Source of the DNA: Palsa-504 sp963839095
GTDB taxonomy: Bacteria > Actinomycetota > Actinomycetes > Streptosporangiales > Streptosporangiaceae
Length of the DNA: 64,000 bases
NCBI GenBank assembly: GCA_963839095.1
Contig: CAWIUF010000008.1
Span: forward strand, 1-64,000
Direction of reading: 5' to 3'
Part shown: positions 17,577-26,445 of the stretch, in pieces
Layout of the letters: each line of letters begins with the position of its first letter
Numbering within the stretch: position 1 is the stretch's first letter
Notes under the pieces: model-generated
Database searches by the model: none
What the model was told of the DNA's origin: nothing
What the model saw: only the letters and a program-made list of their open reading frames with translations
Translations under genes and position numbers: made by a program

Positions 17577-17602
17577 AAGTATCTTCTTTAGGAAGCTACT
17601 TC
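17577..17602. promoter_or_regulatory. Operator region between the monooxygenase and GYD genes
   Basis: GAAAGTATCTTC and GAAGCTACTTC (17592-17602) lie back to back, resembling the GAAGTTACTTC element in front of marR. The rest of the 230-bp divergent gap also contains an 11-bp inverted repeat, CTGCCAGCAGG (17696-17706) and CCTGCTGGCAG (17733-17743), around an AT-rich spacer, 25 bases before the GYD start. Confidence 0.5.
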
Positions 17603-17767
17603 GCGGAAGCCTGAGCCGCCGCCCGTGGCCACGTCAAAGGAATTCAGTCGCGAGGTCCGGCTGGCTAGCCGCGCGGCGCCCCTTGCGTCAACCGCCTGCC
17701 AGCAGGTACGAAAAGAGTGCTTTGTTATTTTCCCTGCTGGCAGCTTGTCACCGAGAAAGGCATCCGC

Positions 17768-18091
17768 ATGCCCAAGTACCTATTCCGCGGGGCGTACATC
17801 GACGAAGGGCTCAAGGGCCTGGCCACCGAGGGAGGCACGCCGCGCGTCGAGGCGGCCCGGCAGCTCTTCGCCAGCCTGGGCGGCAGCCTGGAGTGCTTCT
17901 ACTTCGCCTTCGGCGCCGAGGATCTCCTCGTCATCTGCGACCTGCCGGACAACGTGAGCGCCGCCGCGTTCTCCCTGGCCATCAACAACTCCGGCAAGGC
18001 CAGGGGGCACGTCACGCCGCTGATGACACCGGAGGAAATGGACCAGGTGATCACGAAGTCGCCCGCGTACCGGGCGCCCGGGGAGTCCTGA
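17768..18091 (+). CDS. GYD-domain protein
   Basis: 107 residues with AAAGG upstream of ATG 17768. MPKYLFRGAYIDEGLKGLATEGG and LGGSLECFYFAFGAEDLLVICDLPDNVSAAAFSLAINNSG match the GYD (PF08734-type) family of small ferredoxin-fold proteins. These are usually dimeric and of unknown function. It is divergent from the monooxygenase and its 5' region contains a distinct inverted repeat, so it may be separately regulated. The MOSC gene follows after 30 bases and may be co-transcribed. Confidence 0.8.
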   Translation: MPKYLFRGAYIDEGLKGLATEGGTPRVEAARQLFASLGGSLECFYFAFGAEDLLVICDLPDNVSAAAFSLAINNSGKARGHVTPLMTPEEMDQVITKSPAYRAPGES

Positions 18092-18121
18092 GCCCGCCGC
18101 CTGAGCGCCTAGGCTCGGAGC

Positions 18122-18964
18122 ATGCTCGGGACGGTGACCAGGCTGCGGCGTTATCCGGTCAAGTCGATGCTGGGCGAGGACCTGGACGCCGGCGATGTCA
18201 GCCGGGCCGGCCTGGCCGGCGACCGGCGGCTGGCCGTGGTCAGCCGCCGGACCGGCAAGGTCGCGAGCGCCAAGTACCCGCGGCTGTGGCGGGACCTGCT
18301 CACCCTGTCCGCCGGGGCCGTCGGCGGGGACGGCCCCGCGGTGGCCGCCCTGATCACGCTGCCGGACGGCAAGACCATCGCCAGCACCGACGCGGACGTC
18401 GACGACGTGCTGTCCGGGCTGCTGAACGAGCCGGTCACGCTGACCTCGGTCCCGCCGCCCGGGGCCTCGCTGGACCGGGCCGTCCCCGAGGCGGTGCTCC
18501 GCGACGGGATAACGGCCCCGGTCGAGGCCAGGCTGATCGAGATCGGCGCGGGCGCCCCGCCCGGCACGTTCGTCGACTTCGCCCCGCTCCACCTGCTGAC
18601 CAGCGCGACGCTGGACCGGATCGCCGAGCTCAGCCCGTACCGGCGGGCCGACCTGGAGCGGTACCGCCCCAACGTCGTCATCGGCACCGGAGCGGACGGC
18701 TTCACTGAGAACGACTGGCTCGGCCGGGACCTGCGGGTCGGCGACGATCTCGTGCTGCGCGTGATCGCCCGGACCCCGCGGTGCGCCGTGCCGACCCTGG
18801 CGCACGGCGACCTGCCCCGGGATACCGAGGCCCTGCGGGTCCTCGCCCGGCACAACCGGGTCAGCCCCATGGCGGACAGCGATCCCGAGCCGTGCGCCGG
18901 GGTCTACGCCCAGGTACTGCACCCCGGCCGGATCAGCACCGGCGACCCGGTCCGCTGGCATTAG
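18122..18964 (+). CDS. MOSC-domain protein
   Basis: 280 residues, intact. The N-terminal beta-barrel part has the typical LRRYPVKSMLGEDLDAGDVS and GLAGDRRLAVVSRRTGKVASAKYPRLW. The C-terminal MOSC domain reads RYRPNVVIGTGADGFTENDWLGRDLRVGDDLVLRVIARTPRCAVPTLAHGDLP, with the conserved Cys (PRCAVP) that binds or transfers sulfur in the molybdenum-cofactor sulfurase family. Function of stand-alone MOSC proteins is mostly unknown; some reduce N-hydroxylated compounds with a molybdenum cofactor. It probably forms an operon with the GYD gene. Confidence 0.85.
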   Translation: MLGTVTRLRRYPVKSMLGEDLDAGDVSRAGLAGDRRLAVVSRRTGKVASAKYPRLWRDLLTLSAGAVGGDGPAVAALITLPDGKTIASTDADVDDVLSGLLNEPVTLTSVPPPGASLDRAVPEAVLRDGITAPVEARLIEIGAGAPPGTFVDFAPLHLLTSATLDRIAELSPYRRADLERYRPNVVIGTGADGFTENDWLGRDLRVGDDLVLRVIARTPRCAVPTLAHGDLPRDTEALRVLARHNRVSPMADSDPEPCAGVYAQVLHPGRISTGDPVRWH

Positions 18965-19000
18965 CGGCCCGGCTCACCGCCAGGCCCGCTCACCGCCGGG

Positions 19001-19486
19001 CTAATCGCTGTGCAGCTCAGCCCAGACGACCTTGCCGGCCCAGCCCGGGACGGCCTGCCAGTGCCAGCGGTCGCACATCGCCTCGACGAGCATCAGGCCC
19101 CGGCCGCCCTCTTCGTCGGGCCCGGGATGCGCCGCCGCCGGCGCGCCGGGGATGGCGTCCCACACCTCGATCAGCAGCCGGATCCGGTCGCTGGCCAGCC
19201 GCAGCACCACGACCGGCATCGAGGCGCCGTCGTACCGGGGCCTGCCGTCCGGCCCGGTCGAGGCCCGGACGGCGTTCGTGACCAGCTCGCTGACGATGAG
19301 CTCGGCCGCGTCGGCCAGGTCGCCGAGCTCCCATTCGGTCAGCACGGCCCGGGCGTGCAGGCGGGCACTCGGCGTGGCGCCGGTCAGGGCGCCCAGCACC
19401 AGTGACGTCGACAACGGCCACGAAGCCGACATACCGGGCGGGTCCGCCACGGCGTCCGGCCAGGTCACGACGCTGCCCTCGCCCAT
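19001..19486 (-). CDS. RsbW-like ATP-binding protein (anti-sigma/HATPase_c_2)
   Basis: 161 residues. The GHKL ATPase fold is shown by ELIVSELVTNAVRAS (N box) and the G2-like EEGGRGLMLVEAMCDRWHWQ, with VWDAIPG as a degenerate G1. Dozens of such small proteins occur in actinomycetes as serine kinases for anti-anti-sigma factors; most have no assigned partner. No STAS-domain or sigma-factor gene is adjacent. The last Trp-rich segment KVVWAELHSD is typical of the streptomycete type. Confidence 0.82.
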   Translation of the reverse strand: MGEGSVVTWPDAVADPPGMSASWPLSTSLVLGALTGATPSARLHARAVLTEWELGDLADAAELIVSELVTNAVRASTGPDGRPRYDGASMPVVVLRLASDRIRLLIEVWDAIPGAPAAAHPGPDEEGGRGLMLVEAMCDRWHWQAVPGWAGKVVWAELHSD

Positions 19487-19649
19487 GCTCCGGGGTGCCC
19501 CCCTTTCGCCTTCCAGTGTGCATGCTGACTGTCGTGCGCGGTGAGAGAATCGCGGGTTACGTCGCTCTTACGATGGCCACCAAGGCGATACCCAGGCAAA
19601 ACGACACGCCGGCGGGCGCAGAAATGCCGGCGGGGAACCCGGTCCCGCA

Positions 19650-20162
19650 TCAGCCGCGGAAACGGCGGTGCAGCTCGCGGACCTGCTCGTCGAGGCCGGC
19701 GACCGGGCCCTGGACCGTCAGGCCGGGAGCGACCTCGCCGATGGCCAGGGCGCGCACCGGGGACGGCGGCACCCCGAGCTCGGCGAGCCACGCCGTCAGC
19801 TGCTCGGACGAGCTCACGTAGACGATGCGGCCGAGCCCCACCCAGGCGTGCGCGGCCGCGCACATCGGGCAGTGCTCCCCCGACGTGAACACGGTGGCGG
19901 CGGACCGGTCGGCCGCCGTCATGTTGGCCGCGGCCCAGCGGGCCAGCTCGAACTCCGGATGGCGGGTCGCGTCGCCCGCGGTGTTCTCGCGGTTGCGGTC
20001 CTCGGCCAGGACCCGGCCGCCGGCCCCGACGAGCACCGAGCCGAACGGGTAATCCCCGGCCTCCACGGCCTCGGCGGCCAGCTCGACGCAGCGGCGCAGA
20101 TGCGGGAGGTCCTCCGGGGCGACGCCGTCAGGACGGCCGTGCGCGTGGTCGGTAGGTGTCAC
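19650..20162 (-). CDS. Nucleoside/nucleobase deaminase (CDA fold)
   Basis: About 170 residues from GTG 20162. The zinc-binding and catalytic motifs of the cytidine-deaminase fold are TRHPEFELARWA (His and catalytic Glu as H-P-E) and HCPMCAAAHAWVG (Pro-Cys-x-x-Cys variant C-P-M-C). DYPFGSVLVGAGGRVLAEDRNREN is the preceding substrate loop typical of tRNA-adenosine/guanine deaminase relatives. Likely reaction is hydrolytic deamination of guanine, cytosine or a related base. The gene is divergent from metG, sharing the intergenic region with a large palindrome. Confidence 0.82.
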   Translation of the reverse strand: MTPTDHAHGRPDGVAPEDLPHLRRCVELAAEAVEAGDYPFGSVLVGAGGRVLAEDRNRENTAGDATRHPEFELARWAAANMTAADRSAATVFTSGEHCPMCAAAHAWVGLGRIVYVSSSEQLTAWLAELGVPPSPVRALAIGEVAPGLTVQGPVAGLDEQVRELHRRFRG

Positions 20163-20210
20163 CTCAGCTCCGTTCGGGCTCGATGTCGTGACTAACCTAC
20201 CGAGCGGCCG

Positions 20211-20240
20211 CCCCGGTGCCCGGCACCGGGGCGGTATGAT
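20211..20240 (+). promoter_or_regulatory. metG promoter with a 21-bp palindrome in the -35 region
   Basis: TATGAT at 20235-20240 is a near-perfect -10 element. Three bases upstream lies a perfect palindrome with 10-bp arms, CCCCGGTGCC and GGCACCGGGG, around one C (20211-20231), where the -35 box would be; no TTGACA is seen. A repressor or activator site is likely. The expected transcription start (7-8 bases after the -10) coincides with the GTG of the leader ORF, so the message should be leaderless. Confidence 0.6.
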
Positions 20241-20247
20241 CGCTCTC

Positions 20248-20298
20248 GTGAACATCTCCGGACGACAGGTCATGATGCCCCGCACGCGGGGCCGCTGA
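20248..20298 (+). CDS. Leader peptide with tandem Met codons (metG attenuator)
   Basis: A 16-residue ORF, MNISGRQVMMPRTRGR, beginning with GTG 20248 seven bases after the -10 box. The two adjacent ATG codons (20272-20277) lie right against the 5' arm of a hairpin. A ribosome waiting for Met-tRNA at these codons would cover that arm. This is the logic of amino-acid leader peptides; here the downstream gene charges Met-tRNA. It is short and lacks a ribosome site, fitting leaderless translation. Confidence 0.6.
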   Translation: MNISGRQVMMPRTRGR

Positions 20299-20343
20299 CA
20301 CGTCCGGACACTGACGTTTCCGAGGCCCTGATACGGGGCCTCG
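20277..20343 (+). promoter_or_regulatory. Competing RNA hairpins: attenuator in front of metG
   Basis: Hairpin 1: GCCCCG-CACG-CGGGGC (20277-20292), starting at the last base of the second Met codon. An outer pairing TCCGGACG (20256-20263) with CGTCCGGA (20302-20309) encloses it. Terminator candidate: CGAGGCCC and GGGCCTCG (20321-20343), 8-bp perfect stem, followed by ATGTGTTT. GGGCC of hairpin 1 (20288-20292) can alternatively pair with GGCCC of the terminator (20324-20328). Stalling at the Met codons would melt hairpin 1, free that strand and prevent the terminator. The weak U tract is typical for high-GC actinomycetes. Confidence 0.6.
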
Positions 20344-20400
20344 ATGTGTTTCAGGCGATGTTCTTGCGGCACAGGCGGAGCCCCCGGGAGGAGGCTGCGA

Positions 20401-22274
20401 TGACCGCGACCTACATCACCACCACCATTCCCTACGTGAACGCGCGCCCGCACATCGGGCACGCCCTGGAGTTCGTGCAGGCCGACGTGCTGGCCCGCTA
20501 CCGCCGCGCCCGCGGCGAGGACGTCCGGTTCCAGTCCGGCACCGACGACAACTCGCTGAAGAACGTGCTGGCCGCCGGGGCGGCCGGGACGCCCGTGCAC
20601 GAGTTCGTCGACCGCAATGCCGGGGCGTTCGCCGCTCTCGGCGGCGCGCTGTCGCTGACCTTCGACGACTTCATCCGGACCAGCCGCGACCCCCGGCACC
20701 GGCCCGGCGTCGAGCGGTTCTGGCGGGCCTGCGCCCGGGACCTGTACCGCCGGCGGTACGAGGGGCTGTACTGCACCGGCTGCGAGCAGTTCTACACCCC
20801 GGCCGAGCTGCGCGACGGCCGCTGCCCGGACCACGGGACGGTGCCGCAGCAGGTCAGCGAGGAGAACTGGTTCTTCCGGCTGTCCCGCTACGCCGCCCCG
20901 CTGCGCGAGGCGATCACGTCCGGCGAGCTGCGCATCACCCCGGCCGGGCGGCGGAACGAGGTGCTCGCGTTCATCGACGCCGGCCTGGAGGATTTCTCGG
21001 TGTCACGGCCCGCCGGGCGGGCCGGCGGCTGGGGCATCCCGGTGCCCGGCGACCCCGGCCAGGTGATCTACGTCTGGTTCGACGCGCTGTGCAGCTACGT
21101 CACCGCGCTCGGTCCCGGCGGGGAGGACTACCGGCGGTGGTGGGCCGGCCCGGGTGAGCGTATTCACCTGCTCGGCAAGGGCGTGCTGCGGTTCCACGCG
21201 GTCTACTGGCCGGCCATGCTGCTGTCGTCCGGGCAGCCGCTGCCGACCGCTGTCTTCGTGCATGACTACCTGACCGCGGGCGGCCGGAAGATCAGCAAGT
21301 CCGGGACGGCCGGAGCCGCCCTGGAGCCTGCTGCGCTGGCCGCCGCGTACGGGGCCGACGCGGTGCGCTGGTGGCTGCTGCGCGAGGTGCCGCGGACGGG
21401 CGACGCCGACTTCACCACCGGGCGCCTGGCCGCCCGGGCCGACGACGAGCTGGCCAACGGCCTGGGCAACCTGGTCAACCGGGTCGTCGCCATGACTCAC
21501 CGATACCGCGGCGGCCGGGTCCCCGGCGCCCCCGAGGACGCCGTGGCACCCGGCGGGGAGCGCCTGGCGGCGGCGTGCCGTGCGGCGAACGCGGCGGCCG
21601 GCGCCGCCCTGGAGGACTTCGACTTCCGCCGGGCGACGGCCGCGGTCTGGCGCGTCGTCGACGAGGCGAACGCCTTCGTCAACCAGGCCCGGCCCTGGGA
21701 GCTGGCCCGGGCCGGGGACGCGCGGCTCGACGCGGTGCTCGCCCAGCTGCTCGGGGCCTGCTCGGTGCTCGGCCGGGAGCTGGCGCCGTTCGTGCCCGAC
21801 CTGGCCGCCCGGGTTCGCGCTCAGTGCGCACCGGGCGGTGACGGGCTGCTGCCGGCCCCCCGCCCGGTGTTCCGGCGGCTGTCAGCGCCGGCGGCCGCGG
21901 CCAGGCTCGGCGTGGAAGAGCCGGAGCAGGATCAGCAGGACGATGGCGCCGATGATCGATCCGAGGATCCCGACCAGGTGGAAGCTGTGAATGCTCACGT
22001 GTGGTACTGGATCAGGTTCTGCAGGAAGCCGCCGACGAACGAGCCCACGATGCCGAGCACGATGGTGCCGAGGAGCCCGATGGGGTCGCGGCCGGGGACG
22101 AGCAGCCGCGCGACGGCGCCTGCGATGAGGCCGACGATGATCAGCACGATGATGAAAGTGACCATGCCGGTTAGCTTCCCCGCTCCCGGGTTTTATGTGC
22201 GGTCACGCCGAATCGTGATGAAATCATTTAGCCGGCCAGCTCGCGTTCGAGCGGGGTGCGGAACCGGGGGGTGA
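20401..22274 (+). CDS. metG: Methionyl-tRNA synthetase
   Basis: Class I synthetase attaching Met to tRNA-Met in the cytosol. ATG 20401 has GGAGG upstream; an earlier in-frame ATG (20352) has none. The HIGH motif is ARPHIGHALEF near residue 17, the zinc knuckle LYCTGCEQFYTPAELRDGRCPDHG near 125, and the KMSKS box is the variant RKISKSG near residue 300. The anticodon-binding helical domain follows (ELANGLGNLVNRVVAMTHRYR, ALEDFDFRRATAAVWRVVDEANAFVNQARPWELA). The natural C-terminus is probably near 21.9 kb. The open frame then runs 350 bases through the antisense glsB-like gene, which suggests that the stop was lost by an indel (a CCCCCC run lies at 21857). Confidence 0.9.
21882..22165 (-). CDS. 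GlsB/YeaQ/YmgE-type small membrane protein, one frameshift
   Basis: ATG 22165 begins MVTFIIVLIIVGLIAGAVAR, LLVPGRDPIGLLGTIVLGIVGSFVGGFLQ, ending at a premature TGA after QYHT. One base later the frame resumes as SIHSFHLVGILGSIIGAIVLLILLRLF to a stop at 21882. The three hydrophobic Gly-rich helices and the GRDP loop are the transglycosylase-associated/GlsB family, linked to envelope stress. Joined length about 94 residues is normal. It overlaps the apparent 3' extension of metG on the other strand, another sign that the metG stop is misplaced. Confidence 0.7.
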
Positions 22275-23422
22275 TCCGGGTCTTGTCGTCGTCGCCGATC
22301 CACTCGCGCAGCCGCCCGGCCTCGGCGGCGATGGCCGCGGCGGCCTCGGCGCCGGCGTCCTCGAGCAGCCGGACGCGCGATCTCGCCGTCCTTGCGGTGC
22401 GCCCAGCCGCCCACGATCCGGCCGTCCCACCAGGCGGTCGGGCCGATGTTCCCGGACCGGTCGAACAGCGCGGCCGCGTGCCCGCCCAGGTACCAGCCCC
22501 GCTCGCGCCAGCCCATCGCGGCCGGGTCGAGGGCGGGCAGCAGCGCGGGCCACGGTTCGGCGGCGGGCGCGTCCTGGTCGGCGGCCAGCATGACGCCGGC
22601 CGTCCCGTCCAGGTCCACCTCGGCCAGCTCGAGCTGGCCCAGCGCCTGCCTGGCCTGCGTCGCCGTCCAGCCGGCCCACCACTGCAGGTCGGCCGGGGCG
22701 GCCGGGCCGAAGGCCAGCAGCCAGCGGCGGGCCAGCTCGGCCCGGGCGGCGGCAGCCGGCGGCCGGGGCTGATCAGGCGCGGCGGACCAGGTGAACTGGC
22801 TGGAGGTCCAGCCGCCGCGGGGCCGGCCGCGCACGATCAGGCCCTCGGCCGACAGCAGCGTGAGCAGCCGGGTGGTGACGTTCACCGGGCCGCCGTAGCT
22901 CTTGCCCTCGGCGGCGGGGTAGACGATCTGGGCGCGCAGCCGCGGCTCGTCCCGGGCCAGCTCGGCGCCGGTCGCGCTGCCGCGGGCGGCCAGCGCCCGC
23001 ACCGTGGCCTCGCCCACCTCGTCCAGCCAGGCGGCCCCGTCCGCGGCGATGGCTGATTCCTGCACCCGCTTGGCCAGGTCCCTCCGCATCCGCTCGGCGA
23101 TCTGGTCGGTGCAGGCGGCCTGGATCACCGGCATCAGGCCGGCCGGGACGACGAACACCGTCCGCCGCATGCCGAGCATCCGCACCAGCGCCCCCTCGGC
23201 GTACAGCGCGCGCTCGATGTCCGCCCGGCTGGCCCCGGTCCGGGCCCACGCGGCCAGGTAGACCGACGCCGGGTCGGTGCCGTGCAGCGCGATGATGTCC
23301 GCCACGGCGCCGGCCACCCCGCCCGGCGACGCCGCGCCCCTGGACGCGGGGGCGAGGTGATGCCGGGCCGCCAGCCGCGCCCGCCGCTCGGCCGCGCTGA
23401 CGGGCCGGATGCCGCTCCCCAT
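22228..23422 (-). CDS. Winged-helix DNA-binding protein of the AlkZ/YcaQ (HTH_42) family, one frameshift
   Basis: About 398 residues when joined. HYPOTHESIS by motif: the N-terminus ARRHLAP-like LAARHHLAPASRG and ALHGTDPASVYLAAWARTG, then RALYAEGALVRMLGMRRTVFVVP, are the family hallmark (R-T-V-F-V-V-P). The middle carries tandem winged-helix elements and LQWWAGWTATQARQAL with the Q-W-W of actinobacterial members. The frame shifts near 22385 after HRKDGEIA and continues as RVRLLEDAGAEAAAAIAAEA and RITPRFRTPLERELAG to the stop. Relatives such as AlkZ unhook DNA crosslinks as glycosylases; most actinobacterial paralogues are uncharacterised. Confidence 0.75.
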
Positions 23423-23468
23423 GGGGACGACCTTACTCAAGGGGGCCCGAGCGCGGTACGGTCGGACC

Positions 23469-24733
23469 GTGATCAGCTTCCGCCACCCCGGCACCGTGCT
23501 CACCGACCGGCTTCTTCGCCGTCCCGCTGGACCATTCCCGGCCGGACGGCGAGCAGATCGAGGTATTCGCCCGCGAGGTCGTCGCGGCCGGCCAGGCGGA
23601 CGCGGACCTGCCCTGGCTGCTGTTCCTGCAGGGCGGCCCCGGGTTCGGGGCGCAGCGCCCGGAGGGCCGGGAGGGCTGGCTGGACCGGGCCCTGGAGGAC
23701 TACCGGGTGCTGCTGCTCGACCAGCGCGGCACCGGCCGCTCCTCCCCCGCGAACCGCAAGACCCTGGCCGGGCTCGGCCCCCGGGCTCAGGCCGGCCGCC
23801 TGGCGCACTTCCGCGCCGATGCCATCGTGCTCGACGCCGAGCTGATCAGGCGCGAGCTCACCGGTGAGCCGTGGAGCGTGCTCGGCCAGAGCTTCGGCGG
23901 CATGTGCACCGTCACCTACCTGTCGTTCGCGCCGCACGGCATCCGGGAGGCGTTCATCACCGGCGGCCTGCCCGGGCTCACCGCGACCGCCGACGACGTC
24001 TACCGGCGGACCTACCGGACGGTGGCGGCCAAGAACGCCGCCCACTACGAGCGGTACCCGCAGGACGCGGACCAGGCCCGGCGGGTCGCCGGAGCACCTG
24101 GCCGGCCGCGAGGTCCGGCTGCCGGACGGCGGGCTGCTGTCGGTGGAGGCGTTCCAGTCGGCCGGGATGATGCTCGGCACCAGCGGCGGCAGCCACGCGC
24201 TGCACTACCTGCTCGAGGACCCGTTCGCCGGGGACGAGCTGTCCGACGCGTTCCTGTACGCGATGATGGAGCAGATCAGCTTCGCGGCCGGGCCGCTGTA
24301 CGCGCTGCTGCACGAGGCGACGTACGCGCAGGGGCAGGCGACCCGGTGGTCCGCGCAGCGGATCCGGGCGGAGTACCCGGAGTTCGCCCCGGACGCCAGC
24401 CCGCTGTACTTCACCGGGGAGATGATCTACCCGTGGATGATCGACCGCGACCCGGTGCTGCGCCCGTTCCGGCGGGCCGCCGAACTGCTCGCCGAACGGG
24501 ACGGCTGGCCGCCCTTGTACGACCCGGCGCGCCTCGCGGCCAACGAGGTGCCGGCGGCCGCCGCGGTCTACTACAACGACATGTACGTGGACCGCGAGTT
24601 CTCGATGCAGACCGCCGGCGCCATCCGCGGCCTGCAGACCTGGGTGACCAGCGAGTACGAGCACAACGGCCTGCGGGCGGACGGCCCGGCCGTGCTCGGC
24701 CGGCTGATCGGCATGGTCCGCGGGACCCGGTGA
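23469..24733 (+). CDS. Proline iminopeptidase-like alpha/beta hydrolase, two frameshifts
   Basis: GTG 23469 begins MISFRHPGTVLTD; a one-base shift near 23510 leads to FFAVPLDHSRPDGEQIEVFA. Then LLFLQGGPGFGAQRPEG (oxyanion HGGPG equivalent), LLLDQRGTGRSSPA and the nucleophile elbow LGQSFGGMCTVTYLSF follow. A second shift near 24090 continues as LAGREVRLPDGGLLSVEAFQ and a clear C-terminal domain ending LGRLIGMVRGTR, with the catalytic His in SEYEHNGLR. This is the S33 prolyl aminopeptidase fold, about 420 residues. It removes N-terminal Pro from peptides in relatives. Convergent and divergent neighbours are unrelated. Confidence 0.8.
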
Positions 24734-24797
24734 CGATTCCCTGACGCCGTCCTCGAGTTCCCCCGCCCGGCCGCGCGGGACGGCCTAGGGTGGGGCC

Positions 24798-25561
24798 GTG
24801 CGTGGCATGCCGGGCTGGCTCACCCGGCCGCGGCTCCTGATGGTGCTCGCGGCCGCGATCGCCGTCGCCGCGGGCGCGGCGGGCACCGCCCTGGCCCTCG
24901 GCGCAGACCGGCTCGCCGCATGTCGCCGCCATGTCCCGGGGCGGCCGGACCCGCGCCGAGCTCAAGGTCGCGTCGGGGACCGACGATCCTCGACATCACC
25001 GTGGGCAGGCTCGGCGGGACCCTGCTCCGCGTCTCGGTGCCGGACGGGGCCCCGGTCCGGCCGGTGCTGGCCGGCTCCCGCCTGATCGTGCTGTCGCTGG
25101 ACGGCACGGCCCCCGGCGGCCCGCAGTCCCCGGGCCAGCGGCCCGGCTACGCGGTCAAGGTGGTGCTCAGCTCGGCCGTCACGTGGAGCCTGGACCTGGC
25201 CGGCGGCACCCAGCTCACCAAGGTCGACCTGCGCGGCGCCAAGGTCGCCGGGATCGCCGTCATGGCGGGCTCGGACACCCTGGACATGACCCTGCCCCGG
25301 CCGGCCGGGACCGTGCCGCTGCTGCTGGCCGGCGGGGTGAGCCAGTTCCTGCTCAGCCTCCCGGCCGGCGTGCCGGCCCAGGTGACGGCGGGCGGCGGCG
25401 CGGCCTTCGTCTCGCTCGACGGCCAGCACCTGACCGGGGTGGCGGGCGGCACGGTGGTGACGTCGCCCGGCTGGGCGGGCGCCACCGCGCGGTACGCCAT
25501 CGACGCCACCTCCGGGTTCTCGCGGCTGGCGGTCAGCCGCCGGCCCGCGGGCGGCTCCTAG
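24798..25561 (+). CDS. Membrane-anchored hypothetical protein, frameshifted
   Basis: GTG 24798 gives MRGMPGWLTRPRLLMVLAAA and a single transmembrane or signal segment (AIAVAAGAAGTALAL). Two small shifts between 24915 and 24995 are needed to join HVAAMSRGGRTRAELKV to ILDITVGRLGGTLLRVSVPDG. The extracytoplasmic part is rich in short beta strands with a repetitive pattern (TQLTKVDLRGAKVAGIAVMAGSDTLDMTLP), like a right-handed beta-helix or DUF4097-like fold. No catalytic motif is seen. The gene ends 20 bases before the LLM oxidoreductase gene. Confidence 0.55.
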
Positions 25562-25581
25562 CCCCTGTGGTTGGATGAACC

Positions 25582-26445
25582 ATGGACATCGGAATCGGCC
25601 TGCCCAACACCGTCCCGGGCGTCGAGGGCCGCCGGCTCGTCGACTGGGCCAGGGACGCGGAAGAGGCCGGCTTCAGCACGCTGGGGACGATCGGGCGCCT
25701 GGTCTACCCGAACTACGAGGAGCTGATCGCGCTGTCCGCCGCCGCGGCGGTCACCAGCCGGATCCGGCTGACCACCGGCGTGCTGCTGGCTCCCCTGTAC
25801 GCCAACACGGCCCTGTTCGCCAAGCAGGCCGCCTCGCTCGACCGGCTCTCCGGGGGGCGCCTGGTGCTCGGCCTGGGCCTGGGCGGCCGTGACGACGACT
25901 ACACGGCCAGCGCGCTGCCGACCGAGGGCAAGGGGCGCCGGCTGGACCAGCAGCTGGCCGAGATGAAGCGGATCTGGTCCGGCGAGCACTACGGCTACGC
26001 CGGGGCGATCGGGCCCGAGCCGGTGCGGCGCGGCGGCCCCGAGCTGATCCTCGGCGGCAACGCCGAGGCGACCTTCCGCCGGGTGGCCCTGCTCGGCGAC
26101 GGCTGGATCATGGGCGGCGGCACGCCGGAGATGTTCGCCCAGGCCGGGGCGCAGGTCGACCGGGCCTGGGCCGAGGCGGGCCGCCCGGGCAGGCCGCGCA
26201 AGCTCTCGCTGGCCTACTTCGCGCTGGGACCCGAGGCCCGCGATCACGCCGACAGCTACCTGCTGCACTACTACAACTGGCTGGGCGACGTCGCCCGGCA
26301 GATCGCGGCGGGCGCCGCCGTCAGCACCGAGATGGTCAAGGGCTACGCCGCCGCGTTCGAGGCGGCCGGCTGCGACGAGCTCATCTTCGTCCCGGCTACC
26401 GCCTCACCCGACCAGGTCACCCTGCTCGCCGGCGCGGTCCTGTAG
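25582..26445 (+). CDS. LLM-class flavin-dependent oxidoreductase
   Basis: 287 residues, intact. The TIM-barrel of the luciferase-like/F420-dependent family is shown by MDIGIGLPNTVPGVEGRRLV, RIRLTTGVLLAPLYANTALFAKQAASLDRLSGGRLVLGLGLGGRDDDY (including the conserved S-G-G-R), KRIWSGEHYGYAG and GPELILGGNAEATFRRVALLGDGWIMGG. Actinobacterial members use F420 or FMN; substrate unknown. Its 3' end overlaps the convergent MerR gene by about 40 bases. Confidence 0.88.
   Translation: MDIGIGLPNTVPGVEGRRLVDWARDAEEAGFSTLGTIGRLVYPNYEELIALSAAAAVTSRIRLTTGVLLAPLYANTALFAKQAASLDRLSGGRLVLGLGLGGRDDDYTASALPTEGKGRRLDQQLAEMKRIWSGEHYGYAGAIGPEPVRRGGPELILGGNAEATFRRVALLGDGWIMGGGTPEMFAQAGAQVDRAWAEAGRPGRPRKLSLAYFALGPEARDHADSYLLHYYNWLGDVARQIAAGAAVSTEMVKGYAAAFEAAGCDELIFVPATASPDQVTLLAGAVL

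Noticed and set aside
20201..20343. T-box or SAM riboswitch in front of metG
   Set aside because: The region is only about 150 bases, has no T-box (AGGGTGG-like) sequence or SAM-riboswitch core; the Met-Met leader ORF explains it better.
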